A stretch of 64,000 bases of DNA from Leptospira broomii serovar Hurstbridge str. 5399. Its GTDB lineage: Bacteria; Spirochaetota; Leptospiria; Leptospirales; Leptospiraceae. The stretch covers positions 855,001-919,000 of the forward strand of contig NZ_AHMO02000008.1 of NCBI RefSeq assembly GCF_000243715.2, in the 5' to 3' direction. The position numbers and the translations under genes are program-made. Below the pieces are notes generated by a model. That model worked only from the letters and a program-made list of their open reading frames with translations, ran no database searches and was not told the origin of the DNA. Position 1 is the first letter of the stretch. Each line of letters starts with the position of its first letter. This document shows positions 38,202 through 47,849 of the stretch, piece after piece.

Positions 38202-38756
38202 CTACCGAACCAAGATTTTATTTTCTAATAAATGGTTTTTATACCTTCTAAAACATTTATCTGATTCATTATCGAATATTTCATTCAATTGAGAAAACAG
38301 ATACCAGAAATTAATCTCTAGTTTAATAGAGAGACGATAAGCAAGAGCCAATTCACTTTCAAAATCTCTACTACCGGTCCAAATTACATCAGCAAGTCTT
38401 ACGACTATTTCCTCAATTGTAGAAGACTGTATTTTTGTTGAATGGATCATAGAAAATCTAGATATTTCTAATGGAATACCTAAGGACAACAAGAGTCTCT
38501 TACCAGCTAGTTCGTGAAATGATCCAGGTTCAGATTCTTCATTGGGGAATAGGACTTTACCTATATCATGTATGGAAGCTCCGATCATAACTAAATTACT
38601 ATCTATACTGTTCTTAATCGAGATAGGGAGTTGATTTAGCATTTCTTCTGCTGTCTGTAAAACTATTTTGTGATGAGAAATCAGAGATTTAGAAACTGAA
38701 AGTTTTTCTAACAGAATAAAAGCATCCTTTTGCGATTTTATATAGAATGACTCCAT
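38202..38756 (-). CDS. HD-domain protein, 184 aa
   Basis: The sequence 'MIGASIHDIGKVLFPNE' carries the HD pair (HDIGK form) and is followed by 'FHELAGKRLLLSLGIP', 'SMIHST' and 'VRLADVIWTG', the metal-binding His and Asp positions of HD-type phosphohydrolases. HD enzymes hydrolyse nucleotides or cyclic nucleotides with divalent metals. It is in a minus-strand operon with the 150- and 158-residue genes. The specific substrate is not visible. Confidence 0.7.
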   Translation of the reverse strand: MESFYIKSQKDAFILLEKLSVSKSLISHHKIVLQTAEEMLNQLPISIKNSIDSNLVMIGASIHDIGKVLFPNEESEPGSFHELAGKRLLLSLGIPLEISRFSMIHSTKIQSSTIEEIVVRLADVIWTGSRDFESELALAYRLSIKLEINFWYLFSQLNEIFDNESDKCFRRYKNHLLENKILVR

Positions 38757-38777
38757 ATTTCCTTGTTACCAATTTAA

Positions 38778-39254
38778 TTAGCCAAAATAATCGGATTTAT
38801 CGAATTCACTATCCCAATCAATATTATCCGTTCCACTAAAGTAGGATTCCTCTGCTTCTGCTAAATACTGAACAAACTCTTGTTTGTTCATTCTTCTTTT
38901 ATAAACTAGGATTGCGGTATAAAATGTTTCATATACATATTCGCCATTATCATATTCTTCTATCTGACCAAATACTGTCTTCATCCTTCTTTCTTGAAAG
39001 CATTGCATGTTTACGAGTTCCCATTGTTCTAATCCGCAATATTGTTTGGTTGACCTTTTGACTTCTTGTAGATAGTCCAAATAGTCCTCTGTACTAATTG
39101 TTTCTGTTCTCCAACGAAAAACAGGATTGGTTTTTTTAACTGTATCATAATGACCTGCAATTATTTCATACGTACCTTGCTTCCCGGTTCCAGAAGGTAT
39201 TTCTAATTCTTTAGGAAGCTCTATATACTGGTTGGCCAAAAAATAGAAATGCAT
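38778..39254 (-). CDS. hypothetical acidic protein, 158 aa
   Basis: A soluble, acidic, aromatic-rich protein with 'RWRTETISTEDYLDYLQEV' and an acidic C-terminus with 'DNIDWDSEFDKSDYFG'. No family recognised. It lies between the lipoprotein pair (four bases upstream) and the HD gene (21 bases downstream), so it is very likely part of one operon. Confidence 0.5.
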   Translation of the reverse strand: MHFYFLANQYIELPKELEIPSGTGKQGTYEIIAGHYDTVKKTNPVFRWRTETISTEDYLDYLQEVKRSTKQYCGLEQWELVNMQCFQERRMKTVFGQIEEYDNGEYVYETFYTAILVYKRRMNKQEFVQYLAEAEESYFSGTDNIDWDSEFDKSDYFG

Positions 39255-39258
39255 ACAA

Positions 39259-39699
39259 CTACCTCAACTCTTCATAATCTAATAATTCACATCTTGACTT
39301 ACTAAAATTGGATCTGTTTTCCATTGGAGAATCGGAAATAAACTTGATTATATAGTTCGGGGGATATTTGTCTTCTTGTGCTCTGATCTTAATAGAATCA
39401 AGTTCGTAATCATTCTGAGTAAGAATGTAAACTCTAACGGCAATATTCTTTAATGTTTCTTTTGATTTATTTCTAATAGAAGCAGAACAATAAATTTCAT
39501 AACCGTCATTAGGAGCGAATTTGTTTATGACTCCTGCAAATGGTAACGCTTTTCTCCAACATTTACAGCTTACAAAAGGAAACAGATTTTTATTCTCAAC
39601 AGCCTTTTGCTTCGGAGTTTTATCGCAGCCTTCGCAACCTTTAAAGATCCAACCTGAAACTAATAAAAATAGTAGAAGTAATCCAAAGAATTCTCTCAT
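39259..39699 (-). CDS. lipoprotein, 146 aa (paralogue of next gene)
   Basis: 'FFGLLLLFLLVSGWIFKGC' is a lipoprotein signal with Cys at residue 22. The mature part has four further Cys, with 'CKCWRKALPFAG', 'YEIYCSASIRNKS' and 'VRVYILTQNDYEL'. It matches the adjacent 153-residue lipoprotein in the same positions ('CYCTKKALPLIG', 'YELWCSAKLKNAS', 'VTVYLQTETGYTL'), so the two arose by tandem duplication. Its ATG overlaps the preceding stop by four bases. Confidence 0.65.
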   Translation of the reverse strand: MREFFGLLLLFLLVSGWIFKGCEGCDKTPKQKAVENKNLFPFVSCKCWRKALPFAGVINKFAPNDGYEIYCSASIRNKSKETLKNIAVRVYILTQNDYELDSIKIRAQEDKYPPNYIIKFISDSPMENRSNFSKSRCELLDYEELR

Positions 39700-40130
39700 T
39701 TTTCTTTTTTTTCTCTCCTAATTCTAATCTCTTTGATTGAACAGGATGCTTTTCGATACCTGTGATCAAAACTAGATCCGTAACTTGATTTTAAATTGAT
39801 AGTACTTCCAGGTTTATAATAATCAGGATCGGAATATATATCGTCTTTATTCAAAGTATAACCTGTTTCTGTTTGAAGATATACAGTAACTGTTACCGAT
39901 TCTATTATTTTCTTGGATGCATTCTTTAATTTAGCCGAACACCAAAGTTCATACGCCATTTCTGGATGTTTTCCGGCGATGAATCCTCCGATAAGTGGAA
40001 GAGCCTTTTTTGTACAATAGCAGTTTAGAACTTTAATGTCCTTATATAGCTCCTGGTTTCCTTGATCTGTTCTACAACAGAAAATAAATCCTAATAGAAA
40101 GACTATAATCCAAAAAATAGAAGTTCGCAT
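39696..40130 (-). CDS. lipoprotein, 144 aa (paralogue of 146-aa gene)
   Basis: The Met at 40130 gives 'MRTSIFWIIVFLLGFIFCC', a lipoprotein signal; a TTG-start reading to 40157 exists but puts the hydrophobic core too deep. Conserved Cys pattern as in the downstream 146-residue lipoprotein. These two presumably form disulfide-stabilised beta domains at the envelope. It is 11 bases downstream of the glycosyltransferase stop codon, so the genes are probably co-transcribed. Confidence 0.65.
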   Translation of the reverse strand: MRTSIFWIIVFLLGFIFCCRTDQGNQELYKDIKVLNCYCTKKALPLIGGFIAGKHPEMAYELWCSAKLKNASKKIIESVTVTVYLQTETGYTLNKDDIYSDPDYYKPGSTINLKSSYGSSFDHRYRKASCSIKEIRIRREKKEK

Positions 40131-40141
40131 TTTTGTAATTA

Positions 40142-41920
40142 TTAGAACGTTTTCCAACCCTCTTTTTTAATTGCCCGATCTACTTCATTGGATTGCGTCA
40201 AATACAGAACTAAAAGCTTTGTTGTATCATCTAAGGGCATCCAAAAGTATTTCAGTTCTGGAAGCGTTTGAATTTCCGATTCGGTAATTAAGGGAAAAAA
40301 CAATCGAATTAGACTTTTCTTGTTCATTTCTATATTAACGAATTTCGATTGAATTACCATTGCTGCGGCAGGGTTTCGTTTTACAAATTCTTCTGTTAGG
40401 GCTAATCTAGGATGGCCGACAACAAGATTAATATTCTTCTCGATTAAATAACTGATTTTAGCATGTTTTTTATGCCCGCTTTTTAACCCATTAAACGTAT
40501 CGAACCGATCTGGGTCTTTTACATTTATATCCAGTAGTCCCAGAATATCCAAAGAATAGAGCTTCGAATAATATGGAATCGCTCCGGCGGAAGTAACAGC
40601 TATTCTAGTTTTTGAGTTTTTGAAGTATTGGTTTAACTTCCTCCCGATAAAACTCCAATTTTCTATCGGGCTTTTTATATGATTTTGTAAAGTCTGAATA
40701 GATTCAACGCCAGCAAAGCTAATATCAGTAACCAAGTTCAAACGATCTTTGATTCTAAAATAAAAAGAAGAAACGACTAATGATAAGGACAGAGAGATAA
40801 TCGCGATTCTATTGAATTCATTTTTAAGATAATTTAGAAGAAGTAGGACCAAAAGTGGAAAAAACGGAACTACGAATCGAAATTCCATAAAATCTCCACC
40901 AATGAAAAATATGTAAGCGAATTCTATGATTAGGAGAAATCCTCCCATTTTTAAAAAGGAATGATCGATTTTTGACTTTTTATTTATTACGGAAACTAAA
41001 AGCAAAATGATAAAAGGTCCTAACCAGTAAGTTGAGAAAAGCAGATGAAAATATTCCCAGCCGGATAATAGATTTAAGAGAGATCCACCTTGCAGTTTAG
41101 CATTGAACGTATTTGGAAGTAAACGTCCATAGTAGTTTACTTTCCATACAAACCAAGCACCGACCAAATATATCACCGGGAAGCTTACGCAGAATATAAA
41201 TCTATAAATGGATTCTCGATTCGTTAACAGAAATTTATAGCTGATAAACGAGGAAATTATTACTACAACTACAGCGAGATCGATCCTTGTAAGAATAAGT
41301 AATGAGAAAACAAATCCGAGAAAGATATAGGATCGATAATCTTCGAGGTCTTCGTCTAGTACCTTTAAAGCCATTAATAACGAAACAGAAACTAGGAATG
41401 TTACTAAGGATGTCTCAAGCCCGCCGGTTGCGTATGAAGAGATCGAATAATTAGACCCAACTAAAAATAGAAATAGAGAAACAAGTTTTATGGATTTTAA
41501 AATCGATTTTGAAATACTATACCATATAATCAAAGATCCGAGATACAAAACTAATCCTAAAGAAATCGAGAAGGTTTCTGGAACTATACCTATCCAAATG
41601 CCCGCTGCGATTAATATCATCCAAAGAAAGTTTGTGTAGCCCTCGACTCTTTCACCTGGGTTAAATACAGGACCAATTCCATTTGAAAGATTTTCAAGGT
41701 TGCTAAAGGCACTATTTATGTCCAAAGAACTTGGAAAAAGATCGAATCCTTTTGATAAATTTTCAGAATACCGAAAAGTAATAAATGCATCGTCTTGTAA
41801 GAATCGATTTTGATAAGCAAACCAAACTGACCAGATAATTATTAATGCTGGTAAGATTTTATAAAATCGGCCCCTAAGCGAAACCATTGATACAATCCTA
41901 GTTAAGTACATGAAATTCAT
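40142..41920 (-). CDS. GT-C-type membrane glycosyltransferase-like protein, 592 aa
   Basis: About 10-11 hydrophobic segments spread over the first 400 residues and a soluble C-terminal domain of about 190 residues. The first periplasmic loop starts with 'NRFLQDDAFITFRYSENLSKG', the Asp-Asp motif of the GT-C class (which uses polyprenyl-phosphate sugars), and 'ERVEGYTNFLWMIL' follows, characteristic of bacterial members of this kind. It may transfer sugars to envelope glycans or lipoproteins. Overall motif pattern is strong, the exact substrate unknown. Confidence 0.75.
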   Translation of the reverse strand: MNFMYLTRIVSMVSLRGRFYKILPALIIIWSVWFAYQNRFLQDDAFITFRYSENLSKGFDLFPSSLDINSAFSNLENLSNGIGPVFNPGERVEGYTNFLWMILIAAGIWIGIVPETFSISLGLVLYLGSLIIWYSISKSILKSIKLVSLFLFLVGSNYSISSYATGGLETSLVTFLVSVSLLMALKVLDEDLEDYRSYIFLGFVFSLLILTRIDLAVVVVIISSFISYKFLLTNRESIYRFIFCVSFPVIYLVGAWFVWKVNYYGRLLPNTFNAKLQGGSLLNLLSGWEYFHLLFSTYWLGPFIILLLVSVINKKSKIDHSFLKMGGFLLIIEFAYIFFIGGDFMEFRFVVPFFPLLVLLLLNYLKNEFNRIAIISLSLSLVVSSFYFRIKDRLNLVTDISFAGVESIQTLQNHIKSPIENWSFIGRKLNQYFKNSKTRIAVTSAGAIPYYSKLYSLDILGLLDINVKDPDRFDTFNGLKSGHKKHAKISYLIEKNINLVVGHPRLALTEEFVKRNPAAAMVIQSKFVNIEMNKKSLIRLFFPLITESEIQTLPELKYFWMPLDDTTKLLVLYLTQSNEVDRAIKKEGWKTF

Positions 41921-41948
41921 CTATTGCCTTAAATCGTATAACTTACCC

Positions 41949-42950
41949 TTATTTTTTATTGTATTTTACGTTTTTATTATCTATATATCGTACGGTTGGG
42001 ATACAATCGTAGAAATCATTTAAACAGACCCTATGCGAATCAGTGCCTTTGAACTGATGGCAGGCTCTATATAGGATCGCCTGAATGATAAGTTCATCCT
42101 CACTCAAGCTTCCGCCATTGTCCCAAATGTATTTGTAACCTTCTCTTAAAACGGATAATTCAAATTTACTAGAGCACCTTTTGTATTCTTGTTGCTTGCC
42201 TTTGTCGAAGTCTTGATTAGCTAGTTTTATGAAGTTCTGGTCATCTTTAAACTTGGAACCGTTAAAAGAAGTAGTGGGAATAATTTCTTTTCCTGACGAG
42301 TCGATAATTGAATAGAAATAATAGTAACGATCACTTACTTCTTTATCGTCGCTATTAAATAGATAATTAACATTTACTTCCGAGAAGGGAACCTCAATTT
42401 TCCCATTTTTAAAAGTGTAAACCTTATCGAATTTAGTATCTTCGTTTGTTAATCTTAACTTGGCTTTTGAAAAAGGAGTTTCCTTTCCGGGTTCCGTAAT
42501 ATTTTTTTCTTTAATTTCCTTTTTCTCTTTATCTGCGTAAGACGAAAAAGGATACATTATAAAATCATAAATTATAGCGGGAATTGTAAATATATAACCG
42601 ATTCCAATAGTTGCAAGTGGCAGTACAAGCATACAATCCCAATAGTCGCCATATCCAATGCCGCAATGTCGCATGGATCGTATGTCTGGATTTGAAGATT
42701 CTTTGGATGTAACTTCAATCTTTGAATTATATGTTGAATTTTCGAATTCGACTAAATTGAAAACTATTGCGGTTTTTGTTAATTTGTAATCGAGTTTGTT
42801 TTCTAGTTTCTTGCTAATAAATTCTCTGGAAATTTCTTTCTCAGCGACTGGAACGGACGATTTTAAATAGTGCAGACAGTTCAAGTAGAATAGGCCGATA
42901 AAAAATAGCAGAGCCTTTCTAATGAATTTTTTATTCTTCTTACGAAACAT
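41949..42950 (-). CDS. large lipoprotein, about 333 aa
   Basis: The Met at 42950 follows an AAGGG ribosome-binding site and begins 'MFRKKNKKFIRKALLFFIGLFYLNC', a lipoprotein signal with basic N-region. A second hydrophobic stretch near residues 110-135 ('LPLATIGIGYIFTIPAIIYDFIMYPF') is probably a membrane or hydrophobic hairpin segment. The mature C-terminal part has Cys-containing 'YKRCSSKFELSVL' and 'CHQFKG..SHRVCLNDFYDC'. It is 28 bases upstream of the glycosyltransferase gene, so probably in the same operon. Confidence 0.65.
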   Translation of the reverse strand: MFRKKNKKFIRKALLFFIGLFYLNCLHYLKSSVPVAEKEISREFISKKLENKLDYKLTKTAIVFNLVEFENSTYNSKIEVTSKESSNPDIRSMRHCGIGYGDYWDCMLVLPLATIGIGYIFTIPAIIYDFIMYPFSSYADKEKKEIKEKNITEPGKETPFSKAKLRLTNEDTKFDKVYTFKNGKIEVPFSEVNVNYLFNSDDKEVSDRYYYFYSIIDSSGKEIIPTTSFNGSKFKDDQNFIKLANQDFDKGKQQEYKRCSSKFELSVLREGYKYIWDNGGSLSEDELIIQAILYRACHQFKGTDSHRVCLNDFYDCIPTVRYIDNKNVKYNKK

Positions 42951-43060
42951 ACTACCCTTCAGATGCATTAGCAATCCAATTAAGTAGTGTTCGTAACTTT
43001 AAGAATTATTGCAAAAATTAAGGATTTACGAAGTAAATAAAGAGAACTTGGGCTTAAAGG

Positions 43061-43705
43061 CTATTGTTCTATTTGAAGGAATAAACCGATTGTAAAGAAC
43101 ACTTTGCCTTCTTCTATCAGTTTGATTTCAACTGAATTCGAAGAATTGATCGAAGGAAGAAATAATTGTCTTTGAGAGAGGTCTTCTATTCTATCAGATA
43201 GTTGACTATCGACGAAAAGTTCAGCCTTAATTCCTTTGCTTCTTTCTATATTTAAGGAAAGGAGCCTCTCCTCTAAATTATCCCCAGGCTGAACAATTAA
43301 AGTAACTTCTCGATCTATAATTTTCCGGCTAATACTTATAGGTCCAGATGCGCTAGATATACCATTAAACTCGGTCATGAAACCCTCGAAAGCAAGAGCC
43401 GCCTGATCTGAAGAGGTAACGAAAACCTGCTCTTTTTTATAACGAACCAGGATACGTAGAAAATTGGATTCTCTCTTAGGGAGGATCGATGAAATTATCT
43501 TATCCTCCATTTCTTTAGAGATCTTTTTTCCTTTCGATTCCAAAAATAAAGTCTCTTTCAAAGATATATACTTCAAGAACGTTTCTTTAGAATTCCTAAG
43601 TAGAATTTCAACTGCTTCAGCTTCTTCATAAGAAAGAAGTCCATTTATAAACTGTAAAAGAACATCTTCTGATATGTGCTCGTCTTCTTCTGGAGAGTTT
43701 CCCAT
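43061..43705 (-). CDS. putative soluble anti-sigma factor, 214 aa
   Basis: An N-terminal helical segment 'EDVLLQFINGLLSYEEAEAVEILLRNSKET' matches the sigma-binding helical region of anti-sigma factors. Unusually there is no transmembrane segment and no Cys-based zinc motif, so it would be a cytosolic version. The C-terminal half is beta-rich and unrecognised. It starts 10 bases downstream of the ECF sigma gene, so both come from the same transcript, the usual arrangement for such pairs. The call relies on the context. Confidence 0.5.
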   Translation of the reverse strand: MGNSPEEDEHISEDVLLQFINGLLSYEEAEAVEILLRNSKETFLKYISLKETLFLESKGKKISKEMEDKIISSILPKRESNFLRILVRYKKEQVFVTSSDQAALAFEGFMTEFNGISSASGPISISRKIIDREVTLIVQPGDNLEERLLSLNIERSKGIKAELFVDSQLSDRIEDLSQRQLFLPSINSSNSVEIKLIEEGKVFFTIGLFLQIEQ

Positions 43706-43715
43706 TGTGATTATA

Positions 43716-44315
43716 TTATTGCAGAAAATTCGGAAATTCTCTCGAAGCTTTAATTTTTTCTAAGGCTCGCTTATTGAGAGAAAGGACAGTATTTATTTTT
43801 ATTCCCAATATTTTAGAAATTTCCCTGAATTTTAATCCTCGTAAGCGAAAATAAATAATCTCTCGGGACTTTAAATCTAAATTTTGCAATAGACCTTCAA
43901 ATTTCTCAAACATTTCTCGGTAAATTAAGTTTTCCTCTGCCTTTTTCCAGGCTTCCTCAGATTTTTTTATCAATGCTAAGTCCAGTTCTTCATTCTCTAA
44001 TAAAAATGATTCTCGCCTTCGAAAAAAACTTCTATTCTCATTTCTAAGTAAGTTTTTGGTAATTTGAATTATGTAACTACGAAATTCTGCTTCCGTTGAT
44101 CCCCTGAAATTTCGTAGAAGGAAAAAATCCTTTTCGACCAATTTGAGCAATACTTTTTGGAAAACATCGTCGGCCTCATCTTTTCCTTGAAAGTTAACAA
44201 TTGTCCCTGTAAGAACGCGATCATATCGATGTATAAATTCTCTCCAAGAAGATTGATTTAATAAAATACAACCATCGATTATTTTCCGAAAATCATCTTT
44301 AACTTTTTCCGCCAA
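43716..44315 (-). CDS. ECF-type RNA polymerase sigma factor, 199 aa
   Basis: Region 2: 'EADDVFQKVLLKLVEKDFFLLRNFRG' with the following helix 'FRSYIIQITKNLLRNENRSF'. Region 4: 'LQNLDLKSREIIYFRLRGLKFREISKILGIKINTVLSL' with the recognition helix. ECF sigma factors direct RNA polymerase to a small regulon after an envelope or stress signal. The length (199 residues) fits the group. The next gene is a likely anti-sigma factor; the operon may include the lipoprotein and glycosyltransferase genes downstream, which could be its target genes. Confidence 0.85.
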   Translation of the reverse strand: MAEKVKDDFRKIIDGCILLNQSSWREFIHRYDRVLTGTIVNFQGKDEADDVFQKVLLKLVEKDFFLLRNFRGSTEAEFRSYIIQITKNLLRNENRSFFRRRESFLLENEELDLALIKKSEEAWKKAEENLIYREMFEKFEGLLQNLDLKSREIIYFRLRGLKFREISKILGIKINTVLSLNKRALEKIKASREFPNFLQ

Positions 44316-44952
44316 GATCCACCTCCTAAAGAGCCAAACACATAATCATAGAAAGGCGATGAAATTAAGAAGTATAACGTGAGAGTGAGACGTGTCAAGA
44401 ACAAGTTTTTTATATATTATGTAAAGGCTTAATACTTCTTCGAATCTAAGATCGATCCCGGAGAAAATGAAAATTGTGAAGTCAAGTGAATTGTTTTTAG
44501 TCTTTTCGAATAAACTAAAAACCTCTCATTAAATTTTTCCATATTCTCAATGATCTACAGAGGCTTTCCTTTGAGGAAAAACTAAGTTCAATTTCAAACG
44601 AAGAATTGATGTAGTTGAATATTTTAACTACATATTTAACCATTCTCTTACTGTAGTAACCGTAATTGAATTCATTCTTGGATTTTATGTCTTCCGGCAC
44701 TATTAGTCTCCGCCACTGGCAAATAGAGTGACCTACTTAAACGAATCCCAACCAACGTTTCAAATCATTGAATCTGGAGTAATTGATGAAACTGGGGCGA
44801 ATACTGTTAAAGCCCATAGAAGTATTTTATAATAGACAAAGGTTTCACTCTTTTTAGGATCTGAGAGTTCAATTGAATTTGAAGAAGAAATTTCTTTAAA
44901 AGTATCTCCAAAAAAATAAATATAGTTAGAGCAATTTAAGAACATATCCCAT
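44316..44952. other. region between sigma-factor gene and cas6
   Basis: About 637 bases. Two short minus-strand ORFs (44515-44700, 44760-44990) lack ribosome-binding sites and family features; the second overlaps cas6. The stretch contains the promoters for both flanking operons; TATAGT at 44921-44926 is a possible -10 box for cas6. Confidence 0.35.
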
Positions 44953-45567
44953 ATGCAATATATTGAACTTAAATTTCCAATAATAGGCAAAACTATTCCG
45001 GCGGATCATGGATTTCGATTGTATTCGGCCCTTTCTAGACAAAATCAAGTAGTCCATGAATCGGAAAAACTCTCGATTTGCGGAATTTCTGGAATTCCCG
45101 ACCGAAATCGAACCCTCCATTTGAATTCAAGTAGCAAATTACGTATCCGAGCCGAATATTCTCTATTACCTGAACTACTTAAATTGGCAGGGAAAAGCTT
45201 TCAAATCTCAAATGAAAAAATCCAAACTGGAATTCCGACCATTTCACTCCTAAAACCGCATCGTACTCTTTATAGCAGATTAGTTACCATTAAAGGATAT
45301 ACTGAAGAAGAACCATTTCTAAATTCCATCCAAAAGAAATTAACAACTCTAGAGGTAAATTGCGAAGCCTTGCTATTCCGTGGCACCATAACGGATAACA
45401 ACCAAAAAATAATTAGAAAAACAACAAAAATCCACGACAAGGAAATCGTTGGTTTTCCGGTCTTACTACTAAATCTATCACCTCAAGATTCTCTAAAAAT
45501 ACAGGAACTTGGACTAGGTGGACGACGTAAAATGGGATGCGGGAATTTTCTCGGGGTCCGGATATGA
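44953..45567 (+). CDS. cas6: CRISPR-associated endoribonuclease Cas6, 204 aa
   Basis: Cas6 processes the CRISPR precursor RNA at repeat hairpins and stays bound to the crRNA. The C-terminus has the family Gly-rich loop '[17 protein letters not shown]', and the N-terminus shows '[19 protein letters not shown]', typical of the MYXAN-type (Cmx6) variant. The length matches that variant. The gene begins the interference operon. The stop overlaps the start of cas3 by four bases (ATGA). Confidence 0.8.
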   Translation: MQYIELKFPIIGKTIPADHGFRLYSALSRQNQVVHESEKLSICGISGIPDRNRTLHLNSSSKLRIRAEYSLLPELLKLAGKSFQISNEKIQTGIPTISLLKPHRTLYSRLVTIKGYTEEEPFLNSIQKKLTTLEVNCEALLFRGTITDNNQKIIRKTTKIHDKEIVGFPVLLLNLSPQDSLKIQELGLGGRRKMGCGNFLGVRI

Positions 45568-47849
45568 ACCCGGAAAGATTATTAGCAAAGCGCCTTTCAA
45601 ACGATCCTCGCGACAACTCTGCAGAAATGTATTTAGTTCCGCACCTTAGAGCAGCGGAAAGGGTTGGTTTAATTATCTACGAATCTATAGGCGAAAAAAT
45701 TTTAAAGTCATTCGGCCTATCATCGGAAATTTGGAGTAAAAGATTGCAAAAGATCCTACCCCTTTCCTGTCTATTACATGATTTGGGTAAGGCGAACAAT
45801 TGGTTTCAGGAATTAGTTAAAGGCAATTCTGTAAAACGCCAACCAATAAGACACGAATTTCTTTCTGTACTCATGATACTGCGTTCAAAGAACAAATTAC
45901 AGGCGTATCTTAAAACTGAAATCAGTTCCATTGAAAATGAAGAGTTTTATACACCTCTTATTAATTCCATTTACAGCGGAATCCTGGCTCATCATCTAAA
46001 AATGGATATCGATTTAAAGCGTGCCTGTCCGGGCCTATATTCAAATGGTGGAATACCAACCGAATTGATTTCATATGCAAACGCGCCAGACTTCGATATT
46101 TTGTTTGGGAAAGATAAGCCGACTAATGCTTTTTATTTTTCATTCTTATCATCGCACACAGAGCAACGATTTAAGTCAATACAGACTTGGATCGATGAAT
46201 TCCAAAAGATTAGCTCTGAATGGGAGGCTTTTCTTAAAGAGAACGAAGATTGGTATATATTTTCTATGATTCTAAAGCCACTTGTAATTTCAGCCGATGT
46301 TATTGCAAGTGCCTTAGTTCCTAAAGGGATCGAATATAAGAATTGGATAATAGAATCATTGCAGAATTATATCGAGCAAAATGATATAAATCGGATCGTT
46401 TTAGAAAGATTAAACGGGAAATCTCCTCGTGAATTCCAAAGCCAAATCGCAAATTCTCGGGGACGAATTACACTGGTTGAAGCTGGATGTGGGTCAGGTA
46501 AAACAGTAGGAGCTTATTTGTGGGCCGCAAATAATGCATTAGATTCTAAATTATTCTTCTGTTATCCTACGACTGGAACAGCTACCGAGGGGTATCTAGA
46601 TTATGTTGGCGATTCAGTTTATGAGGCAAAATTAATTCATTCGAGATCACAGGTAGATTTAGAAGGAATTCAAAAAACTGGAGAGGAAGAGGAGAATGAA
46701 ATAGCGGACAGAATCAATGCGCTCCATTCTTATCACCCTAAGATTATAATCTGTACGGCTGATACAGTCCTTTCCTTAATGAAAAATAGCAGAAAGGCTA
46801 TTTTATCCTTTGCTTCAATTGCCACTGGCACATTCGTTTTTGACGAAATTCATTCTTACAATGATGAAATGTTTTTAGTTCTGATTCGGTTTATGCAACT
46901 ATTCAAAAATACAAAATTTCTATTAATGAGTGCTTCGTTGCAGCCAGACAGAAAAGAGCTACTAAAACGAGAATTACTAAATGTTCAAGAGGTTGAATCT
47001 CCAGCTGATTTAATGAACCTACCCAGATACAAGTTTAATGAAGTTCAAGAATCGGAATTTCTTTTAGACGGAATCAAGAAACATGCTGGCTCCGGGAAAA
47101 TTCTTGTAGTAGTAAATACGGTAAAACGCGCACAAACGATTTATCGTAATTTAATCACATCCGTGCTCAACGTAAAACTTTATCATAGTAGATACAAATA
47201 TATGGACAGAGTCATTCGGCACAGGGAATTTATTTCAGCATTTAAAGAAGACTCACCACCCGTTGTTGGTGTGACAACTCAAGTTTCCGAAATGTCATTG
47301 GATATTGATTCTGATATTCTTTTTTCCGAACTAGCGCCGATCCCAGCCATTATACAACGCTTAGGTCGACTAAATAGACGAACTACCCCGGATAATCAAC
47401 TTCCTAGTCGGGGTGTCTATTTTTTTAAACCGGAAAAACCATTTCCATACGACAAGGCGGATCTGCAGCTTACAGAAAAGTGGATTGAAAACTTACGAAT
47501 GGCGAATGTGGAAATTAGTCAAAATCAGTTACAAAACTATTTCTTAAAACTCACTCCAGAAAGCGAAAATCTTTACCCACCTATTTATTATGATTTCAAT
47601 AAACCCACGTTTTATTTTATGCCCGCAATAGAAGGATTAAGAGGACCAAGTAATACGATACTTTGCATTTTAGAAAGTGATTTTGCTAGTATCAAAGAGA
47701 GTCCAAAGGAGATTACTAATTTTACCATACCCATGACAATTAATTCCGCATTTAATTTCAAAACCGCAAACTTTTACAAGCACGTTGTTATCCTTCCTGA
47801 TTCAATAATTCGCTACGACAAGATGGAAGGTGCGAAATGGCAGAATTAA
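45564..47849 (+). CDS. cas3: CRISPR-associated helicase-nuclease Cas3, 761 aa
   Basis: HD nuclease domain at the N-terminus ('[13 protein letters not shown]', near residue 72 from the chosen start) followed by an SF2 helicase: Walker A 'GCGSGKT' (about residue 307), 'DEIHSYN' Walker B (about 426), 'LLMSAS' motif III and '[10 protein letters not shown]' motif VI (about 598). Cas3 is recruited to DNA by Cascade and degrades it from the non-target strand. The ATG at 45564 is chosen because it overlaps the cas6 stop. It overlaps cas8 by 13 bases. Confidence 0.9.
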   Translation: MNPERLLAKRLSNDPRDNSAEMYLVPHLRAAERVGLIIYESIGEKILKSFGLSSEIWSKRLQKILPLSCLLHDLGKANNWFQELVKGNSVKRQPIRHEFLSVLMILRSKNKLQAYLKTEISSIENEEFYTPLINSIYSGILAHHLKMDIDLKRACPGLYSNGGIPTELISYANAPDFDILFGKDKPTNAFYFSFLSSHTEQRFKSIQTWIDEFQKISSEWEAFLKENEDWYIFSMILKPLVISADVIASALVPKGIEYKNWIIESLQNYIEQNDINRIVLERLNGKSPREFQSQIANSRGRITLVEAGCGSGKTVGAYLWAANNALDSKLFFCYPTTGTATEGYLDYVGDSVYEAKLIHSRSQVDLEGIQKTGEEEENEIADRINALHSYHPKIIICTADTVLSLMKNSRKAILSFASIATGTFVFDEIHSYNDEMFLVLIRFMQLFKNTKFLLMSASLQPDRKELLKRELLNVQEVESPADLMNLPRYKFNEVQESEFLLDGIKKHAGSGKILVVVNTVKRAQTIYRNLITSVLNVKLYHSRYKYMDRVIRHREFISAFKEDSPPVVGVTTQVSEMSLDIDSDILFSELAPIPAIIQRLGRLNRRTTPDNQLPSRGVYFFKPEKPFPYDKADLQLTEKWIENLRMANVEISQNQLQNYFLKLTPESENLYPPIYYDFNKPTFYFMPAIEGLRGPSNTILCILESDFASIKESPKEITNFTIPMTINSAFNFKTANFYKHVVILPDSIIRYDKMEGAKWQN

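Noticed and set aside
44515..44990. Two small minus-strand ORFs between the sigma factor and cas6
   Set aside because: No ribosome-binding sites or recognisable features; one overlaps the start of cas6.
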